Assembly: GCA_038131695.1 (NCBI GenBank)
Contig: JAYPQA010000026.1
Location: 1 to 64,000 of the forward strand
Direction of reading: 5' to 3'
DNA length: 64,000 bases
From: JADHLK01 sp038131695
GTDB lineage: Bacteria > Pseudomonadota > Alphaproteobacteria > Puniceispirillales > Puniceispirillaceae
Within the stretch, counting starts at the first letter, position 1, and the number at the start of each line of letters is the position of its first letter. A program made the position numbers and the translations under genes. The notes under the pieces were generated by a model that saw nothing but the letters and a program-made list of their open reading frames with translations, was not told where the DNA came from and ran no database searches. Of this stretch, positions 36,844 through 45,954 are shown one piece after another.

Positions 36844-37651
36844 GGCCGCTGGCCCCGGTTTGGCTCAGCCGGGCTGGCAGCTGGCCTTGTTCTGCCTCGG
36901 CTTCCAGCTGGGCAAATTCTGGCTGCGAGACGGCTTCAAACGAGACCAGATCACCCAGCCGGAACAGAATTGGCTGATCAGATTGGGGGGTGAAAATATC
37001 AAATGGAACAGACCCAATCAGATGCCAGCCTCCGGGGGAGTCCATCGGATAAATCACGCTTTGCCCCATTGCGATAGCCAGGCTTCTGGCCGGCACTCTT
37101 ATGCGCGGTTCGGCCCGCCGCGGCAGGGACAGGGCCGGGTCCAGCCCGGTCATATAGCCAAGTCCGGGCAAAAACCCCATCACCGCTATTTCATAGCTTT
37201 TATTGGCATGGCGGGTGATGATCTCGGCCTCATCCAGCCCGGTCTGTTCTGCCACAAAGCCGAGATCCGGCCCCTCATACAAGGCCGGGATTTGCCAATG
37301 GCGCGGATGCAGTGCCGCGCTGTCCAGCGGCTCGGCCAGCATCAGGCTGACGGCCTCGCGCAATTTGGCTGCTGAGGTTGCCAGCGGATCATAATGCAGC
37401 AAAATACTGGTCAGCCCGGGGACAATATCGGTCAGCCCAGCCAGCTCTCCGGCCTTCATCCGGGCCCTTATCTGGTCTGCGCGCAGGCGGGCAATGCGGG
37501 CAAGCTGCGGGTCAGGCTGGCGATAATCCTGCGGTCTGAGAACCGGACCCCAGCCATTGAAATCCAGCAGCAATCCGGTATCTGCCGCCAGCCGCCAAAC
37601 CGGGGTGAACCAGACCGGGGTGAAGTTGTCTGCCTTGGGGTTCTGCGTCAT
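36836..37651 (-). CDS. pxpB: 5-oxoprolinase subunit B (KipI/AHS1 domain)
   Basis: About 271 residues from ATG 37651 (MTQNPKADNFTPVWFTPVWR); a longer in-frame start at 37738 is possible but less likely. The AHS1 domain is shown by LTDIVPGLTSILLHYDPLAT, EIITRHANKSYEIAVMGFLP, PGLGYMTGLDPALSLPRRAE and YPMDSPGGWHLIGSVPFDIF. It forms a complex with PxpC. An extra repeated segment, FTPVWFTPVW, is found near the N-terminus. pxpA lies divergent about 125 bases away, so both directions may share a control region. Confidence 0.87.
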   Translation of the reverse strand: MTQNPKADNFTPVWFTPVWRLAADTGLLLDFNGWGPVLRPQDYRQPDPQLARIARLRADQIRARMKAGELAGLTDIVPGLTSILLHYDPLATSAAKLREAVSLMLAEPLDSAALHPRHWQIPALYEGPDLGFVAEQTGLDEAEIITRHANKSYEIAVMGFLPGLGYMTGLDPALSLPRRAEPRIRVPARSLAIAMGQSVIYPMDSPGGWHLIGSVPFDIFTPQSDQPILFRLGDLVSFEAVSQPEFAQLEAEAEQGQLPARLSQTGASGHG

Positions 37652-37776
37652 CTGCTGGCTGTCCCTCTCTTGCCGAAAGGCCCCCTTATTGGGCATACTC
37701 ACAAAACCATCATAGGATGAGACCTGCAATGCGGGCAAGAAATGATAGGCCGGACTGAGCAGTCGGGGAGGGGCAG

Positions 37777-38550
37777 ATGGCAGAAAATCTATGCAATCTC
37801 AATGCGGATATGGGTGAGGGATGGGGCGTCTGGCAAATAGGTGATGATGCCGGGCTGCTGGAGCTGGTCAACAGCGCCAATATCGCCTGCGGTCTGCATG
37901 GCGGCGATTACAACATCATGGCACAGCTGATGGCGGCAGCAGCAGAAAAAGGCGTCACTATCGGGGCGCATCCCGGCTTTTTTGATCTACATGGCTTTGG
38001 CCGCCGCGCCCTGCCGGTGAGTGAGGCGGAGGCAGAGAGGCTGCTGGCCTATCAGATAGGGGCCGCGCTTGGCATAGCCGCTCTGGTCGGGGCAAAGGTC
38101 AGCCATGTCAAGGTGCATGGGGCGCTCAATAATATGGCCTGTGCGGATCGTGGCCTGTCCGATGCGCTGGTGCGGGCGGTGCGGGCAGTGGATGAGAGCC
38201 TTGTCTTTCTGGCCCCCTCCCTGTCTGAGATGGCGGCAGCTGGCCGCGCAGGCGGGCTGGCCGTGGTGGATGAGGTGTTTGCCGATCGCCGCTATATGCC
38301 GGACGGGCAGCTGGCCCCGCGCAGCAGGCCCGATGCGCTGATCACGGATGCTGGCGAAAGCCTGGGCCAGATTGAGCGGATTATCCGGCAGGGGGAAGTG
38401 GTCTGTGTGGATGGCTCTGTTCTGCAGCTTCCTGGCCGGTCTGTCTGTGTGCATGGCGATGGGGCGCAGGCCCTGGCCCTGGCCAAGGCGGTGCGGGACG
38501 GGCTGGTGGCTGCCTCAATCAAGCTTGTTCCCTTGCCGGAAATTGTTTAG
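37777..38550 (+). CDS. pxpA: 5-oxoprolinase subunit A (LamB/YcsF family)
   Basis: A 257-residue member of the YcsF family: LCNLNADMGEGWGVWQIGDD (N-x-D-x-G-E/G motif), NIACGLHGGDYNIMAQLMAA, GVTIGAHPGFFDLHGFGRRA, GAKVSHVKVHGALNNMA and EVFADRRYMPDGQLAPRSRP. It binds oxoproline and works with PxpBC. Frame intact and length normal. It is divergent from pxpBC and is followed 126 bases later by pobA, which is functionally unrelated. Confidence 0.9.
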   Translation: MAENLCNLNADMGEGWGVWQIGDDAGLLELVNSANIACGLHGGDYNIMAQLMAAAAEKGVTIGAHPGFFDLHGFGRRALPVSEAEAERLLAYQIGAALGIAALVGAKVSHVKVHGALNNMACADRGLSDALVRAVRAVDESLVFLAPSLSEMAAAGRAGGLAVVDEVFADRRYMPDGQLAPRSRPDALITDAGESLGQIERIIRQGEVVCVDGSVLQLPGRSVCVHGDGAQALALAKAVRDGLVAASIKLVPLPEIV

Positions 38551-38676
38551 TCTGATCCGATGATCAGCCATAGTTGATTATTGTTTTCCTGCTGGTGGGA
38601 AAGCCAAACCATCTCTTGCCCGTTCCTCCCTTTTTGGTTTAGAGGGGGAGCCAGACCAAAACAGGAGCAGAACACC

Positions 38677-39857
38677 ATGAAAAAGACCAAAGTCGCTATT
38701 ATCGGGGCCGGGCCGGCCGGGTTGCTCTTGAGCCATATCCTGCATCTGCGCGGGATTGAGTCGGTGATTTTGGAATCCCGCAGCCGTGCCTATTGTGAAA
38801 GCCGCATCCGGGCCGGCATTCTGGAACAGGGCACGGTGGATATGCTCCGCAAGGCCGGGTGAATGAGCGGATGGATAAAGAGGGCCTGCCGCATTGGGGG
38901 GTTGATATTGCCTTTCGCGGGGTGCTGCATCCGATCAGTATTGAAAAATATGACAAGGGCCGTCAGGTGATGGCCTGGGGCCAGACTGAAATCGTCAAGG
39001 ATCTGTTTTCCCTGCATGAGGCAAACGGAACCGAGATCATTACCGAGGCAGAAGTTATTGAGCTGCAGGATATTGAATCCAGCCAGCCAGCTGTGATCTA
39101 TAAACAGGCCGGCAAGACCGAGCGTCTGGAATGTGATTTTATCGCCGGGTGTGACGGGTTTTGGGGTGTGTCGCGCCATGCCATACCAGAAGAAAAAAGA
39201 CAGGCTTGGGATCTTATCTATCCTTATAGCTGGCTGGGAATTCTGGCAGATGCCCCGCCCGCCAATGAGGTGGTGATCTATGCCCATAGTGATGAGGGCT
39301 TTGCCCTGCAATCCATGCGCTCTCCGCAAGTCAGCCGCCTCTATATTCAGGTTGATAATGAGGATAAGGTTGAAAACTGGTCAGATGAGGCGATTTGGGA
39401 TGCGCTTGACCGGCGCACCGGCGTGAAAATGAATCGCGGGCCGGTCACCGACAAGGCGATCACCCCGATGCGCTCCTTTGTTTCAGAACCGATGCAATAT
39501 GGCCGGCTGTTTCTGGCCGGGGATGCTGCCCATATCGTGCCGCCGACCGGGGCCAAGGGGCTGAATCTGGCGGTTGCCGATGTCTCGCTGCTCTCCGCGT
39601 CCTTTATCAGCCATTATTGCGATGGCGATGAGGCCCCGCTTGGCCTTTATGGCGAACGAGCACTGCGCCGTATCTGGAAGGTGGAGCGGTTCAGCTGGCA
39701 AACCACGCGCTTGCTGCATCTGGACAACCGCCATACAGATTTTGAATTGCGCCTGCAGGAAGCCGATATTGACTATCTGCTGCATTCCGATAATGCCAAG
39801 GCCTCCTTTGCGGAAAATTATGCCGGGCTGCCGATTGACCAGCTGCCTGATATTTAG
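38677..39857 (+). CDS. pobA: 4-hydroxybenzoate 3-monooxygenase (one frameshift)
   Basis: FAD enzyme turning 4-hydroxybenzoate into protocatechuate with NADPH and O2. It begins with VAIIGAGPAGLLLSHILHLR and has the family signature SRIRAGILEQGTVDMLRKAG. Near 38860 one G is missing from a run (Lys-Ala-Gly-Val expected), after which RMDKEGLPHWGVDIAFRGVL continues in the next frame. Later come FIAGCDGFWGVSRHAIPEEK and FLAGDAAHIVPPTGAKGLNL (second FAD motif). Restored length, about 393 residues, is typical. It sits beside the lig cluster, whose substrate it makes. Confidence 0.9.
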
Positions 39858-39914
39858 GGGCTGTGCGCGCCAGGGCAGTCGGCCGGTGCAGCTGGCCGGT
39901 AAAGCTGGCAGACT

Positions 39915-40829
39915 TCAGGGCCCGGCTAAGCCAGATTGCTCAGCCTGACGCACGCAATCCCTGGCAAAATCGATGAAGGCGCGGATTTTTTTCGGTGGCG
40001 CGGCGCGCCGTTGATACAGCGCAGAAATAGTGGCTCTGGCATCCGGCTCCACCCCGTCCAGCACGCGCACCAGACTGCCTTCGGCAAGCTGGCGCTGGCA
40101 ATAGAGCAGCGGCAAAAACCCTATGCCGCCCCCGGCAATCAGCGTCTCGCGCAACATCAGCGGATCATTCAGGCTGGCCAGCCCGGTGGTGTCCAGCACC
40201 GCGCGCTGGCCATTTATCCGCAGGCGAAACCGCCGCTCGCGGTAGCGGCGCTCACAAAATCGCATGGCCCGCCGGATGCTGGCCGGCTCAGCTGTAATAT
40301 CCTGCAGGCCCGGCAGGTCCGGGGCCGCCACAAAGGCCAGCGGGGCATCAAAAATCTTTTGCGAAACCAGGTCTGAATCCTGCAATTCGCCAACCGCAAG
40401 GGCCAGATCGATATTTTCTGCCATCAGATTTACCTGATGGCTGGTAACCAGAATGGTGAGCGCGATCTCCGGATAGGCGCGCTGGAATTGCGCCAGCCTG
40501 CCTTGAATAATCTCGCGCGCAAAAGCCATTGGCAGGGTGACGGTCAAGGCCCCGGAGGGCCGCCCGGACAGGCCGGAGAGCGCATTGTCAGCAGCCCGCA
40601 CCTGTTCCATGATCAGCTGGGCATGGGCGAGGAAATTCTGCCCCTCATCGGTCAGCCGGACATGGCGGGTATTGCGTTCAAACAAGGTGAGGTCCAGCTG
40701 GCTCTCCAGCCGCGCCAGAATACGGCTGACAGAGGATTTTGGCCGCCCCAGACGCGCCGCCGCCGCGGTGATGCTCTGCAACTCGGCAACCGCCAGAAAA
40801 ACCGGAATCGCATCAATGTTCCAATTCAT
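39915..40829 (-). CDS. LysR-family transcriptional regulator
   Basis: A 304-residue regulator. The N-terminal winged helix reads VFLAVAELQSITAAAARLGR then PKSSVSRILARLESQLDLTL and FERNTRHVRLTDEGQNFLAH. The effector domain includes GALTVTLPMAFAREIIQGRL and GGIGFLPLLYCQRQLAEGSL. It resembles the CrgA/DsdC-like branch. It is divergent from ligA and convergent with pobA, so it is the obvious candidate to control protocatechuate genes, with an aromatic or ring-cleavage product as inducer. Effector unknown. Confidence 0.88.
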   Translation of the reverse strand: MNWNIDAIPVFLAVAELQSITAAAARLGRPKSSVSRILARLESQLDLTLFERNTRHVRLTDEGQNFLAHAQLIMEQVRAADNALSGLSGRPSGALTVTLPMAFAREIIQGRLAQFQRAYPEIALTILVTSHQVNLMAENIDLALAVGELQDSDLVSQKIFDAPLAFVAAPDLPGLQDITAEPASIRRAMRFCERRYRERRFRLRINGQRAVLDTTGLASLNDPLMLRETLIAGGGIGFLPLLYCQRQLAEGSLVRVLDGVEPDARATISALYQRRAAPPKKIRAFIDFARDCVRQAEQSGLAGP

Positions 40830-40862
40830 GGACAGTCTGTTCCTTTTTTGATTATTGTATGC

Positions 40863-40872
40863 GATTGCAATC
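40863..40872. promoter_or_regulatory. Palindrome in the LysR-ligA gap, possible LysR binding site
   Basis: GATTGCAATC is a perfect 10-base palindrome in the 105-base gap between the divergent lysR and ligA. It lies within ATTGTATGCGATTGCAAT, which fits the loose T-N11-A pattern of LysR boxes. A related GCGAT element follows at about 40894. An AT-rich TAATAT that could act as -10 for ligA is directly downstream, and a strong AAGGAAGGAGG site lies at 40918-40928. Confidence 0.4.
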
Positions 40873-40934
40873 TAATATAGGCTTGCGATCGTTTCAAATT
40901 ATTTATCCTTTTGACCTAAGGAAGGAGGCGCATC

Positions 40935-41348
40935 ATGGCGACCAGGAAACCAGACATACGCGAGTATGATGATGTGCCCGGCACTTATGTGCTGGACGGG
41001 CGCAGCTATCGCAAGGGCTTTCATTTGAATATGTTTTGTATGTCCTTGAACAAGGCAGAATGCCGTGAGGAATTTGCCAAGGATGAAGAAGCCTATATGA
41101 AAAAATATCCGATGACTGATGAACAGCGCCAGGCGGTGCTGGACCGGGATTATATCCGGCTGCTGCAGCTGGGGGCGAATGTCTATTACACTTTCAAATT
41201 GGTCAGCCATGATCGCCAGCCGCCGCAAGTCATGTATGGCAAAATGTCCAGCCCGCAGCTGAGCTTTGATGAGTTCCAGCAGATGATGCTGGGTGGGGGC
41301 CGCCCGATTGAGGGCAATCGCAGCAAAAAGGAGCAGCAGAATGGCTAG
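40935..41348 (+). CDS. ligA: Protocatechuate 4,5-dioxygenase, alpha subunit
   Basis: A 137-residue small subunit of the extradiol dioxygenase LigAB. The family core is visible: DVPGTYVLDGRSYRKGFHLN, FCMSLNKAECREEFAKDEEA, then YMKKYPMTDEQRQAVLDRDY and LLQLGANVYYTFKL. It forms the lid of the active site. The tail after residue 110 is charged. The last eight bases overlap the ligB start, and the gene has a strong AAGGAGG ribosome-binding site. Confidence 0.92.
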   Translation: MATRKPDIREYDDVPGTYVLDGRSYRKGFHLNMFCMSLNKAECREEFAKDEEAYMKKYPMTDEQRQAVLDRDYIRLLQLGANVYYTFKLVSHDRQPPQVMYGKMSSPQLSFDEFQQMMLGGGRPIEGNRSKKEQQNG

Positions 41349-42180
41349 ACTTATTGCCGGAATGGGCACTTCTCATGTGCCGGGTGTCGGGGCCGCCATG
41401 GATAATGGCAAGACAGGCGAAGCCTATTGGACGGAGCTGTTCAAGGGCTTTGAGACGCTGCGCGGCTGGCACGCCAAAAATGTGCCGGATGTTACGATTA
41501 TTGTGTTTAATGATCATGCAACCTTTTATGCGCTGGATAATTACGCCACCTTTACCCTCGGTGTGGGAGAGGAATTCCAGCCCGCTGATGAGGGGTGGGG
41601 CCGCCGCCAAGTGCCGATCGTCAAGGGTCATCCAGAGCTGGCCTGGCATCTGGTCGAAAGCCTGATGGCAGAAGAATTTGACATGGCCGTATCCGGCAAT
41701 CTGGAGGTGGATCACGGTCTGACCGTGCCGCTGTCCATTGCCTATGATCAGCCCTCCGAATGGCCCACCCGGGTAATCCCGCTCTGTGTCAATGTGATTC
41801 AGCATCCGCAACCTACAGCCCTGCGCTGCTACAAGCTGGGCGAGGCGATTGGCCGGGCCATAGCCAGCTGGGATGAGGATATCACCGTGGGCATCTGGGG
41901 CACCGGCGGCCTGTCGCACCAGCTGGGCGGTGAGCGGGCTGGTGTGGTCAATCCGGAATTTGACAAGGCGTTTCTGGATAATCTGGTCGCTGACCCGATG
42001 GCCAATACCCGAATCAGCCATGCTGAATTTATCCGCGAGGCGGGTGCAGAAGGGATTGAGATGATTATGTGGAATGTGATGCGCGGTGCATTGGGCGAAA
42101 AAGTCAAGGAAGTCTGCCGCCTCTATCATATTCCCGTGTCAGCGACGGCTTATGGGGGTATTATTCTGGAAGCAGAATAA
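41341..42180 (+). CDS. ligB: Protocatechuate 4,5-dioxygenase, beta (catalytic) subunit
   Basis: A 279-residue iron(II) extradiol dioxygenase that opens protocatechuate to 4-carboxy-2-hydroxymuconate-6-semialdehyde. Metal ligands are expected in ARLIAGMGTSHVPGVG (first His) and TIIVFNDHATFYAL (second His), with a Glu in ISHAEFIREAGAEGIEM. SGNLEVDHGLTVPLSIAYDQ contains the conserved catalytic His region. ATG 41341 is chosen because it overlaps the ligA stop in normal coupling; an upstream extension is an artefact. Confidence 0.93.
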   Translation: MARLIAGMGTSHVPGVGAAMDNGKTGEAYWTELFKGFETLRGWHAKNVPDVTIIVFNDHATFYALDNYATFTLGVGEEFQPADEGWGRRQVPIVKGHPELAWHLVESLMAEEFDMAVSGNLEVDHGLTVPLSIAYDQPSEWPTRVIPLCVNVIQHPQPTALRCYKLGEAIGRAIASWDEDITVGIWGTGGLSHQLGGERAGVVNPEFDKAFLDNLVADPMANTRISHAEFIREAGAEGIEMIMWNVMRGALGEKVKEVCRLYHIPVSATAYGGIILEAE

Positions 42181-42205
42181 TTTTGCAGGTGAAGGACAGA
42201 CAAGC

Positions 42206-43162
42206 ATGAGCAAAATCAGAATCGGTGTAGCCGGGGCGAATGGCGCTTTTGGCAGCAAGCATTTGGAAGCCCTCAGCGCGATTGAGGAAGCAGAAACCGT
42301 TGCCGTGATGGCAACCAGCATGGAAAAGGCCAATGGCGTGGCGGATCAGTTTGGCGTGCCGGCCCGCTATGATGACTATCAGGCCATGCTGGCCCATGAC
42401 GGGTTGGATGCGGTCATTCTGGCCACCCCGACCCAGCTGCACGCTGCCCAGGGGCTGGCCGCGATGCAGGCTGGCAAGCATGTGCTGATTGAAATCCCGA
42501 TGGCTGACAGCCTGGCCGATTCAGAACAGCTGCTGGCCATGCAAAAACAGACCGGGCTGGTGGGCATGGCTGGCCATGTGCGCCGCTTTAACCCGTCGCA
42601 TCAATGGGTGCATAACAAGATCACCGCAGGCGATCTGGCTATCCAGCAAATGGATGTGCAGACCTATTTCTTCCGCCGCACCAATATGAATGCCAAGGGT
42701 GAGCCGCGCAGCTGGACCGATCACCTGCTCTGGCATCATGCCTGCCATACGATTGATCTGTTCATGTATCAGACCGGTGAGGAGGTATCAGAAGTCTATG
42801 CCGTGCAGGGCCCGCAGCATCCCGATCTGGGGATCGCGATGGATATGTCTATTCTGATGAAAACCCCGACCGGCAAGCTCTGCACCCTGTCCCTGTCTTT
42901 TAATAATGACGGGCCGCTGGGAACCTTTTTCCGCTATATTTGTGACAAGGGCACCTATATCGCCCGCTATGATGATCTGTTTGACGGGCGCGATGAGCCG
43001 ATTGATGTCTCACAGGTCGCTGTCTCAATGAACGGGATAGAGTTGATCGACCGGGAATTTGTCGCCGCTATCCAGGAAGGGCGGGAGCCGAATGGCAGCT
43101 TTGCCCAATGTCTGCCCGCCATGCAGGTGATGCATGAGATTGAGCAGAAGATGAGCCTGTAG
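42206..43162 (+). CDS. ligC: 4-Carboxy-2-hydroxymuconate-6-semialdehyde dehydrogenase
   Basis: A 318-residue Gfo/Idh/MocA-type NADP oxidoreductase: KIRIGVAGANGAFGSKHLEA (nucleotide loop), AVILATPTQLHAAQGLAAMQ, GKHVLIEIPMADSLADSEQL and GMAGHVRRFNPSHQWVHNKI. The Glu-Ile-Pro in place of the usual Glu-Lys-Pro and the His-Val-Arg-Arg-Phe-Asn-Pro-Ser segment are typical of LigC. It oxidises the ring-cleavage product to 2-pyrone-4,6-dicarboxylate. It lies 25 bases after ligB and three bases before galD. Confidence 0.92.
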   Translation: MSKIRIGVAGANGAFGSKHLEALSAIEEAETVAVMATSMEKANGVADQFGVPARYDDYQAMLAHDGLDAVILATPTQLHAAQGLAAMQAGKHVLIEIPMADSLADSEQLLAMQKQTGLVGMAGHVRRFNPSHQWVHNKITAGDLAIQQMDVQTYFFRRTNMNAKGEPRSWTDHLLWHHACHTIDLFMYQTGEEVSEVYAVQGPQHPDLGIAMDMSILMKTPTGKLCTLSLSFNNDGPLGTFFRYICDKGTYIARYDDLFDGRDEPIDVSQVAVSMNGIELIDREFVAAIQEGREPNGSFAQCLPAMQVMHEIEQKMSL

Positions 43163-43165
43163 CGG

Positions 43166-44275
43166 ATGAGCAACCAGACGGCGATTCCCTTTATGCAGTT
43201 GCGTGGCGGCTCCTCCAAGGGGGTCTATTTTCGTGCGTCTGACTTGCCCGCTGATGCCAATCGGCGCGATGCGGTCCTGCGCTGGGTGATGGGCCCTTAT
43301 GGTGATCCGCGCCAGATTGACGGTCTGGGCGGGGCGGATACGCTGACCTCCAAGATAGCTATTGTGGCCCGCTCGGAGCGCGACGGGGTGGATGTGGATT
43401 ACAGCTTCATTCAGGCAATGGTCGGTGAGGATCGGCTGGATGATACGCCAAATTGCGGGAATATTCTGGCTGGTATTGGCGCCTTTGCCCTGGAAAGCGG
43501 GATGCTGGAGCGCAGCGGCGCAGAAGCAGAAATCAGCGTCTTCATGACCAATTCCGGCAATCGCTGCACGCTGCAATTCCCGATACGGGACGGGCTGCCA
43601 GTTTATGAGGGGGATTGCCGGATTGACGGGGTGCCGGGCAGCGCGGCCCCGATTATTTGCAATTATGCTGATCTGGCTGGCTCTGCTTGTGGGGCGCTCT
43701 TGCCCACCGGGCGCAGCCGCGATGATTTTGCCGGGTTTTCGGTTACCTGTATTGATAATGGGATGCCGGTTGTGGCTTTGCGGGCTGCCGATTTTGGCGT
43801 GACCGGCGCGGAAAGCCCGGATGAGCTGAACGCCAATGAGACGCTGAAAAGCCAGCTGGAGGCGGTGCGGCTGGAAGCAGGCGAGGCGATGGGTCTGGGG
43901 GATGTATCCCGCAAGGCGGTGCCGAAAATGTGCCTGATTTCGCCGCCCAGGGCAGGCGGGACAATGAATACCCGCACCTTTATTCCAAAGGTTTGTCACA
44001 AGGCAATCGGGGTGCTGGGCGCGGTTTCTGCTGCTTCGGCAGCGATTCTGCCGGACAGCCCGGTGCATGATCTGGCCGTCTTGCCGGACGGGCCGGTCAA
44101 GGATCTGGTGATTGAGCACCCGTCCGGTGATTTTGCCGTGCGGCTGGAGCTGGCGGATAATCAGGCAGGCGGCCCGCCGGAGATTCTGCGCGCTGGCCTG
44201 TTGCGCACAGCAAGGCTATTGTCAAAGGGTGAGGTGTTTGTGCCGCGCCAGGTTTGGGAAGGAAATGAGAGATGA
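43166..44275 (+). CDS. galD: 4-Oxalomesaconate tautomerase (PrpF family)
   Basis: A 369-residue PrpF-like isomerase: IPFMQLRGGSSKGVYFRASD, GGADTLTSKIAIVARSERDG, DTPNCGNILAGIGAFALESG (active-site Cys), FMTNSGNRCTLQFPIRDG and GSAAPIICNYADLAGSACGA. PrpF enzymes in this context are GalD/LigU, which shift the double bond of 4-oxalomesaconate before hydration. Which isomerisation this protein performs (GalD keto-enol or LigU 1,3-allylic) cannot be decided from sequence alone. It overlaps ligI by four bases. Confidence 0.88.
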   Translation: MSNQTAIPFMQLRGGSSKGVYFRASDLPADANRRDAVLRWVMGPYGDPRQIDGLGGADTLTSKIAIVARSERDGVDVDYSFIQAMVGEDRLDDTPNCGNILAGIGAFALESGMLERSGAEAEISVFMTNSGNRCTLQFPIRDGLPVYEGDCRIDGVPGSAAPIICNYADLAGSACGALLPTGRSRDDFAGFSVTCIDNGMPVVALRAADFGVTGAESPDELNANETLKSQLEAVRLEAGEAMGLGDVSRKAVPKMCLISPPRAGGTMNTRTFIPKVCHKAIGVLGAVSAASAAILPDSPVHDLAVLPDGPVKDLVIEHPSGDFAVRLELADNQAGGPPEILRAGLLRTARLLSKGEVFVPRQVWEGNER

Positions 44276-45165
44276 CTGACTATACACATCCGGTTACCGG
44301 TAAGAAAAGCTGTATGCCGCCTGACCCGGATACCCGCAAGCCACATTTCAAGACTCCGCCTCTGGCCTGTGATACGCATTGCCATGTGTTCGGCCCGCAT
44401 GAGGTTTTTCCCTATCATCCCAGCTCCACCTATCATCCGCCGGATGGGCCCAAGGAAAAGCTGGCCGAGCTGCACGCGCTTTTGGGGATAGAACGCGCGG
44501 TGATTGTTCAGGCCAGCTGCCACGGGCCGGATAACCGGGCGATGATGGATGCGATTGCCTCTAACCCGGACAAATATCGCGGTGTCTGTATCGCCAATGA
44601 CAGTTTTTCAGACGAGGAATTTGCCGATCTGGATGCGGGCGGGGTGCGCGGCATCCGCTTTAATTTTGTGACCCATCTGGGCGGCACGCCTGACCTTGCG
44701 ATGATGGAGAGGGTGCTGGAGCGGGTCAAGCCGCTGGGCTGGCATCTGGTCATTCATGTCAATGCTGAGGATATTATCAAATTCCAGGATTTTTTCCTGA
44801 AGTTCGATATGGATATTATCGTTGACCATATGGGCCGGGTGCCGACTTCAGACGGGGTGCATCAACAGGCCTTTCAGATTTTGAAAGAATTTCTGCAGCG
44901 GGAAAACTGGTGGGTTAAAATCTGCGGATCAGAGCGGATTTCAGCAGCTGGCCCGCCTTTTTATGATGCGGTTCCCTTTGGCCAGGAATTGCTGGAGATA
45001 GCCCCGGACCGCACGATTTGGGGCACGGATTGGCCGCATCCCAATATCAAGAAATTCATGCCCAATGACGGGGATCTGGTCGATCTGGTCCCGCTGCTGG
45101 CCCGTGATGAAGGCTTGCAGCGCAAGATTCTGGTTGATAATCCGGCCCGTCTTTACGGGTTTTGA
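44272..45165 (+). CDS. ligI: 2-Pyrone-4,6-dicarboxylate hydrolase
   Basis: A 297-residue amidohydrolase-fold lactonase opening PDC to 4-oxalomesaconate. The first barrel strand is LACDTHCHVFGPHEVFPYHP; others are RAVIVQASCHGPDNRAMMDA, GGVRGIRFNFVTHLGGTPDL, LVIHVNAEDIIKFQDF, MDIIVDHMGRVPTSDGVHQQ and RTIWGTDWPHPNIKKFMPND (catalytic Asp). Length and motifs fit LigI closely. The start overlaps the galD stop (ATGA). Confidence 0.92.
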   Translation: MTDYTHPVTGKKSCMPPDPDTRKPHFKTPPLACDTHCHVFGPHEVFPYHPSSTYHPPDGPKEKLAELHALLGIERAVIVQASCHGPDNRAMMDAIASNPDKYRGVCIANDSFSDEEFADLDAGGVRGIRFNFVTHLGGTPDLAMMERVLERVKPLGWHLVIHVNAEDIIKFQDFFLKFDMDIIVDHMGRVPTSDGVHQQAFQILKEFLQRENWWVKICGSERISAAGPPFYDAVPFGQELLEIAPDRTIWGTDWPHPNIKKFMPNDGDLVDLVPLLARDEGLQRKILVDNPARLYGF

Positions 45166-45188
45166 CGGAACGGACAGGAGACAGGCAG

Positions 45189-45920
45189 ATGAAAACGGTT
45201 GCGGTGCGAAATATTGAGCGGGCAGATGCCGGGCTGGCGACCAGGCTGGGCGAGGCCGGGGCCTCTACCGTGCATGAGGCACAGGGGCGCATTGGCCTGC
45301 TGAAACCTTATATGCGGCCTATTTATCCGGGCGCGCGTATTGGCGGAACAGCAGTGACCATTCTGGCCCAGCCGGGGGATAATTGGATGGTTCATGTCGC
45401 CCTGGAGTTGTGCCAGCCGGGGGATATTTTGCTGGTTGCCTGCACCAGTGACAATACAGACGGGTTTTTTGGCGATCTTCTGGCCAGCTCGGCTCTCGCG
45501 CGCGGGGTCAAGGGGCTGGTGATTGATGCCGGTGTGCGCGATGTGGCGGATTTGAAGGAAATGGGTTTTCCGGTCTGGTCGCGGGCTATTTCTTCCAAGG
45601 GTACGGTGAAGAACACGCTGGGCGCGGTCAATGTGCCGGTTGTCTGTGCCGGCCAGCTGGTTTTCCCGGGCGATGTCGTCGTCGCTGATGATGACGGTGT
45701 TGTCGTTGTGGCGCGCCGGGAGGCGGCCGCCGTGCTGGAAAAATCCGAAGCCCGCATCGCCAATGAGGACAGCAAGCGGGGCCGTCTGGCGGCTGGTGAG
45801 CTGGGCCTTGATATTTATGATATGCGCCCGAAACTGGCAGCTGCCGGTTTTGAATATGTTGAGGATTTGGACACATTGGGCAGCTTTAACGGGATTGATT
45901 GCCGCCGCACAAAAGAGTGA
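45189..45920 (+). CDS. ligK: 4-Carboxy-4-hydroxy-2-oxoadipate aldolase
   Basis: A 243-residue RraA-like class II aldolase that splits CHA to pyruvate and oxaloacetate. From ATG 45189: MKTVAVRNIERADAGLATRL, ASTVHEAQGRIGLLKPYMRP, GDILLVACTSDNTDGFFGDL, ARGVKGLVIDAGVRDVADLK (Gly-x4-Gly-x-Arg-Asp metal/substrate site) and VVCAGQLVFPGDVVVADDDG. An upstream start within ligI is rejected. GGAG appears 12-15 bases before the ATG. Confidence 0.92.
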   Translation: MKTVAVRNIERADAGLATRLGEAGASTVHEAQGRIGLLKPYMRPIYPGARIGGTAVTILAQPGDNWMVHVALELCQPGDILLVACTSDNTDGFFGDLLASSALARGVKGLVIDAGVRDVADLKEMGFPVWSRAISSKGTVKNTLGAVNVPVVCAGQLVFPGDVVVADDDGVVVVARREAAAVLEKSEARIANEDSKRGRLAAGELGLDIYDMRPKLAAAGFEYVEDLDTLGSFNGIDCRRTKE

Positions 45921-45954
45921 TGCCTATCGGCCAAGAGACAAGGGAGACAGACAG

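Noticed and set aside
43025..44119. 364-codon minus-strand frame opposite galD
   Set aside because: Antisense to an intact lig-cluster gene.
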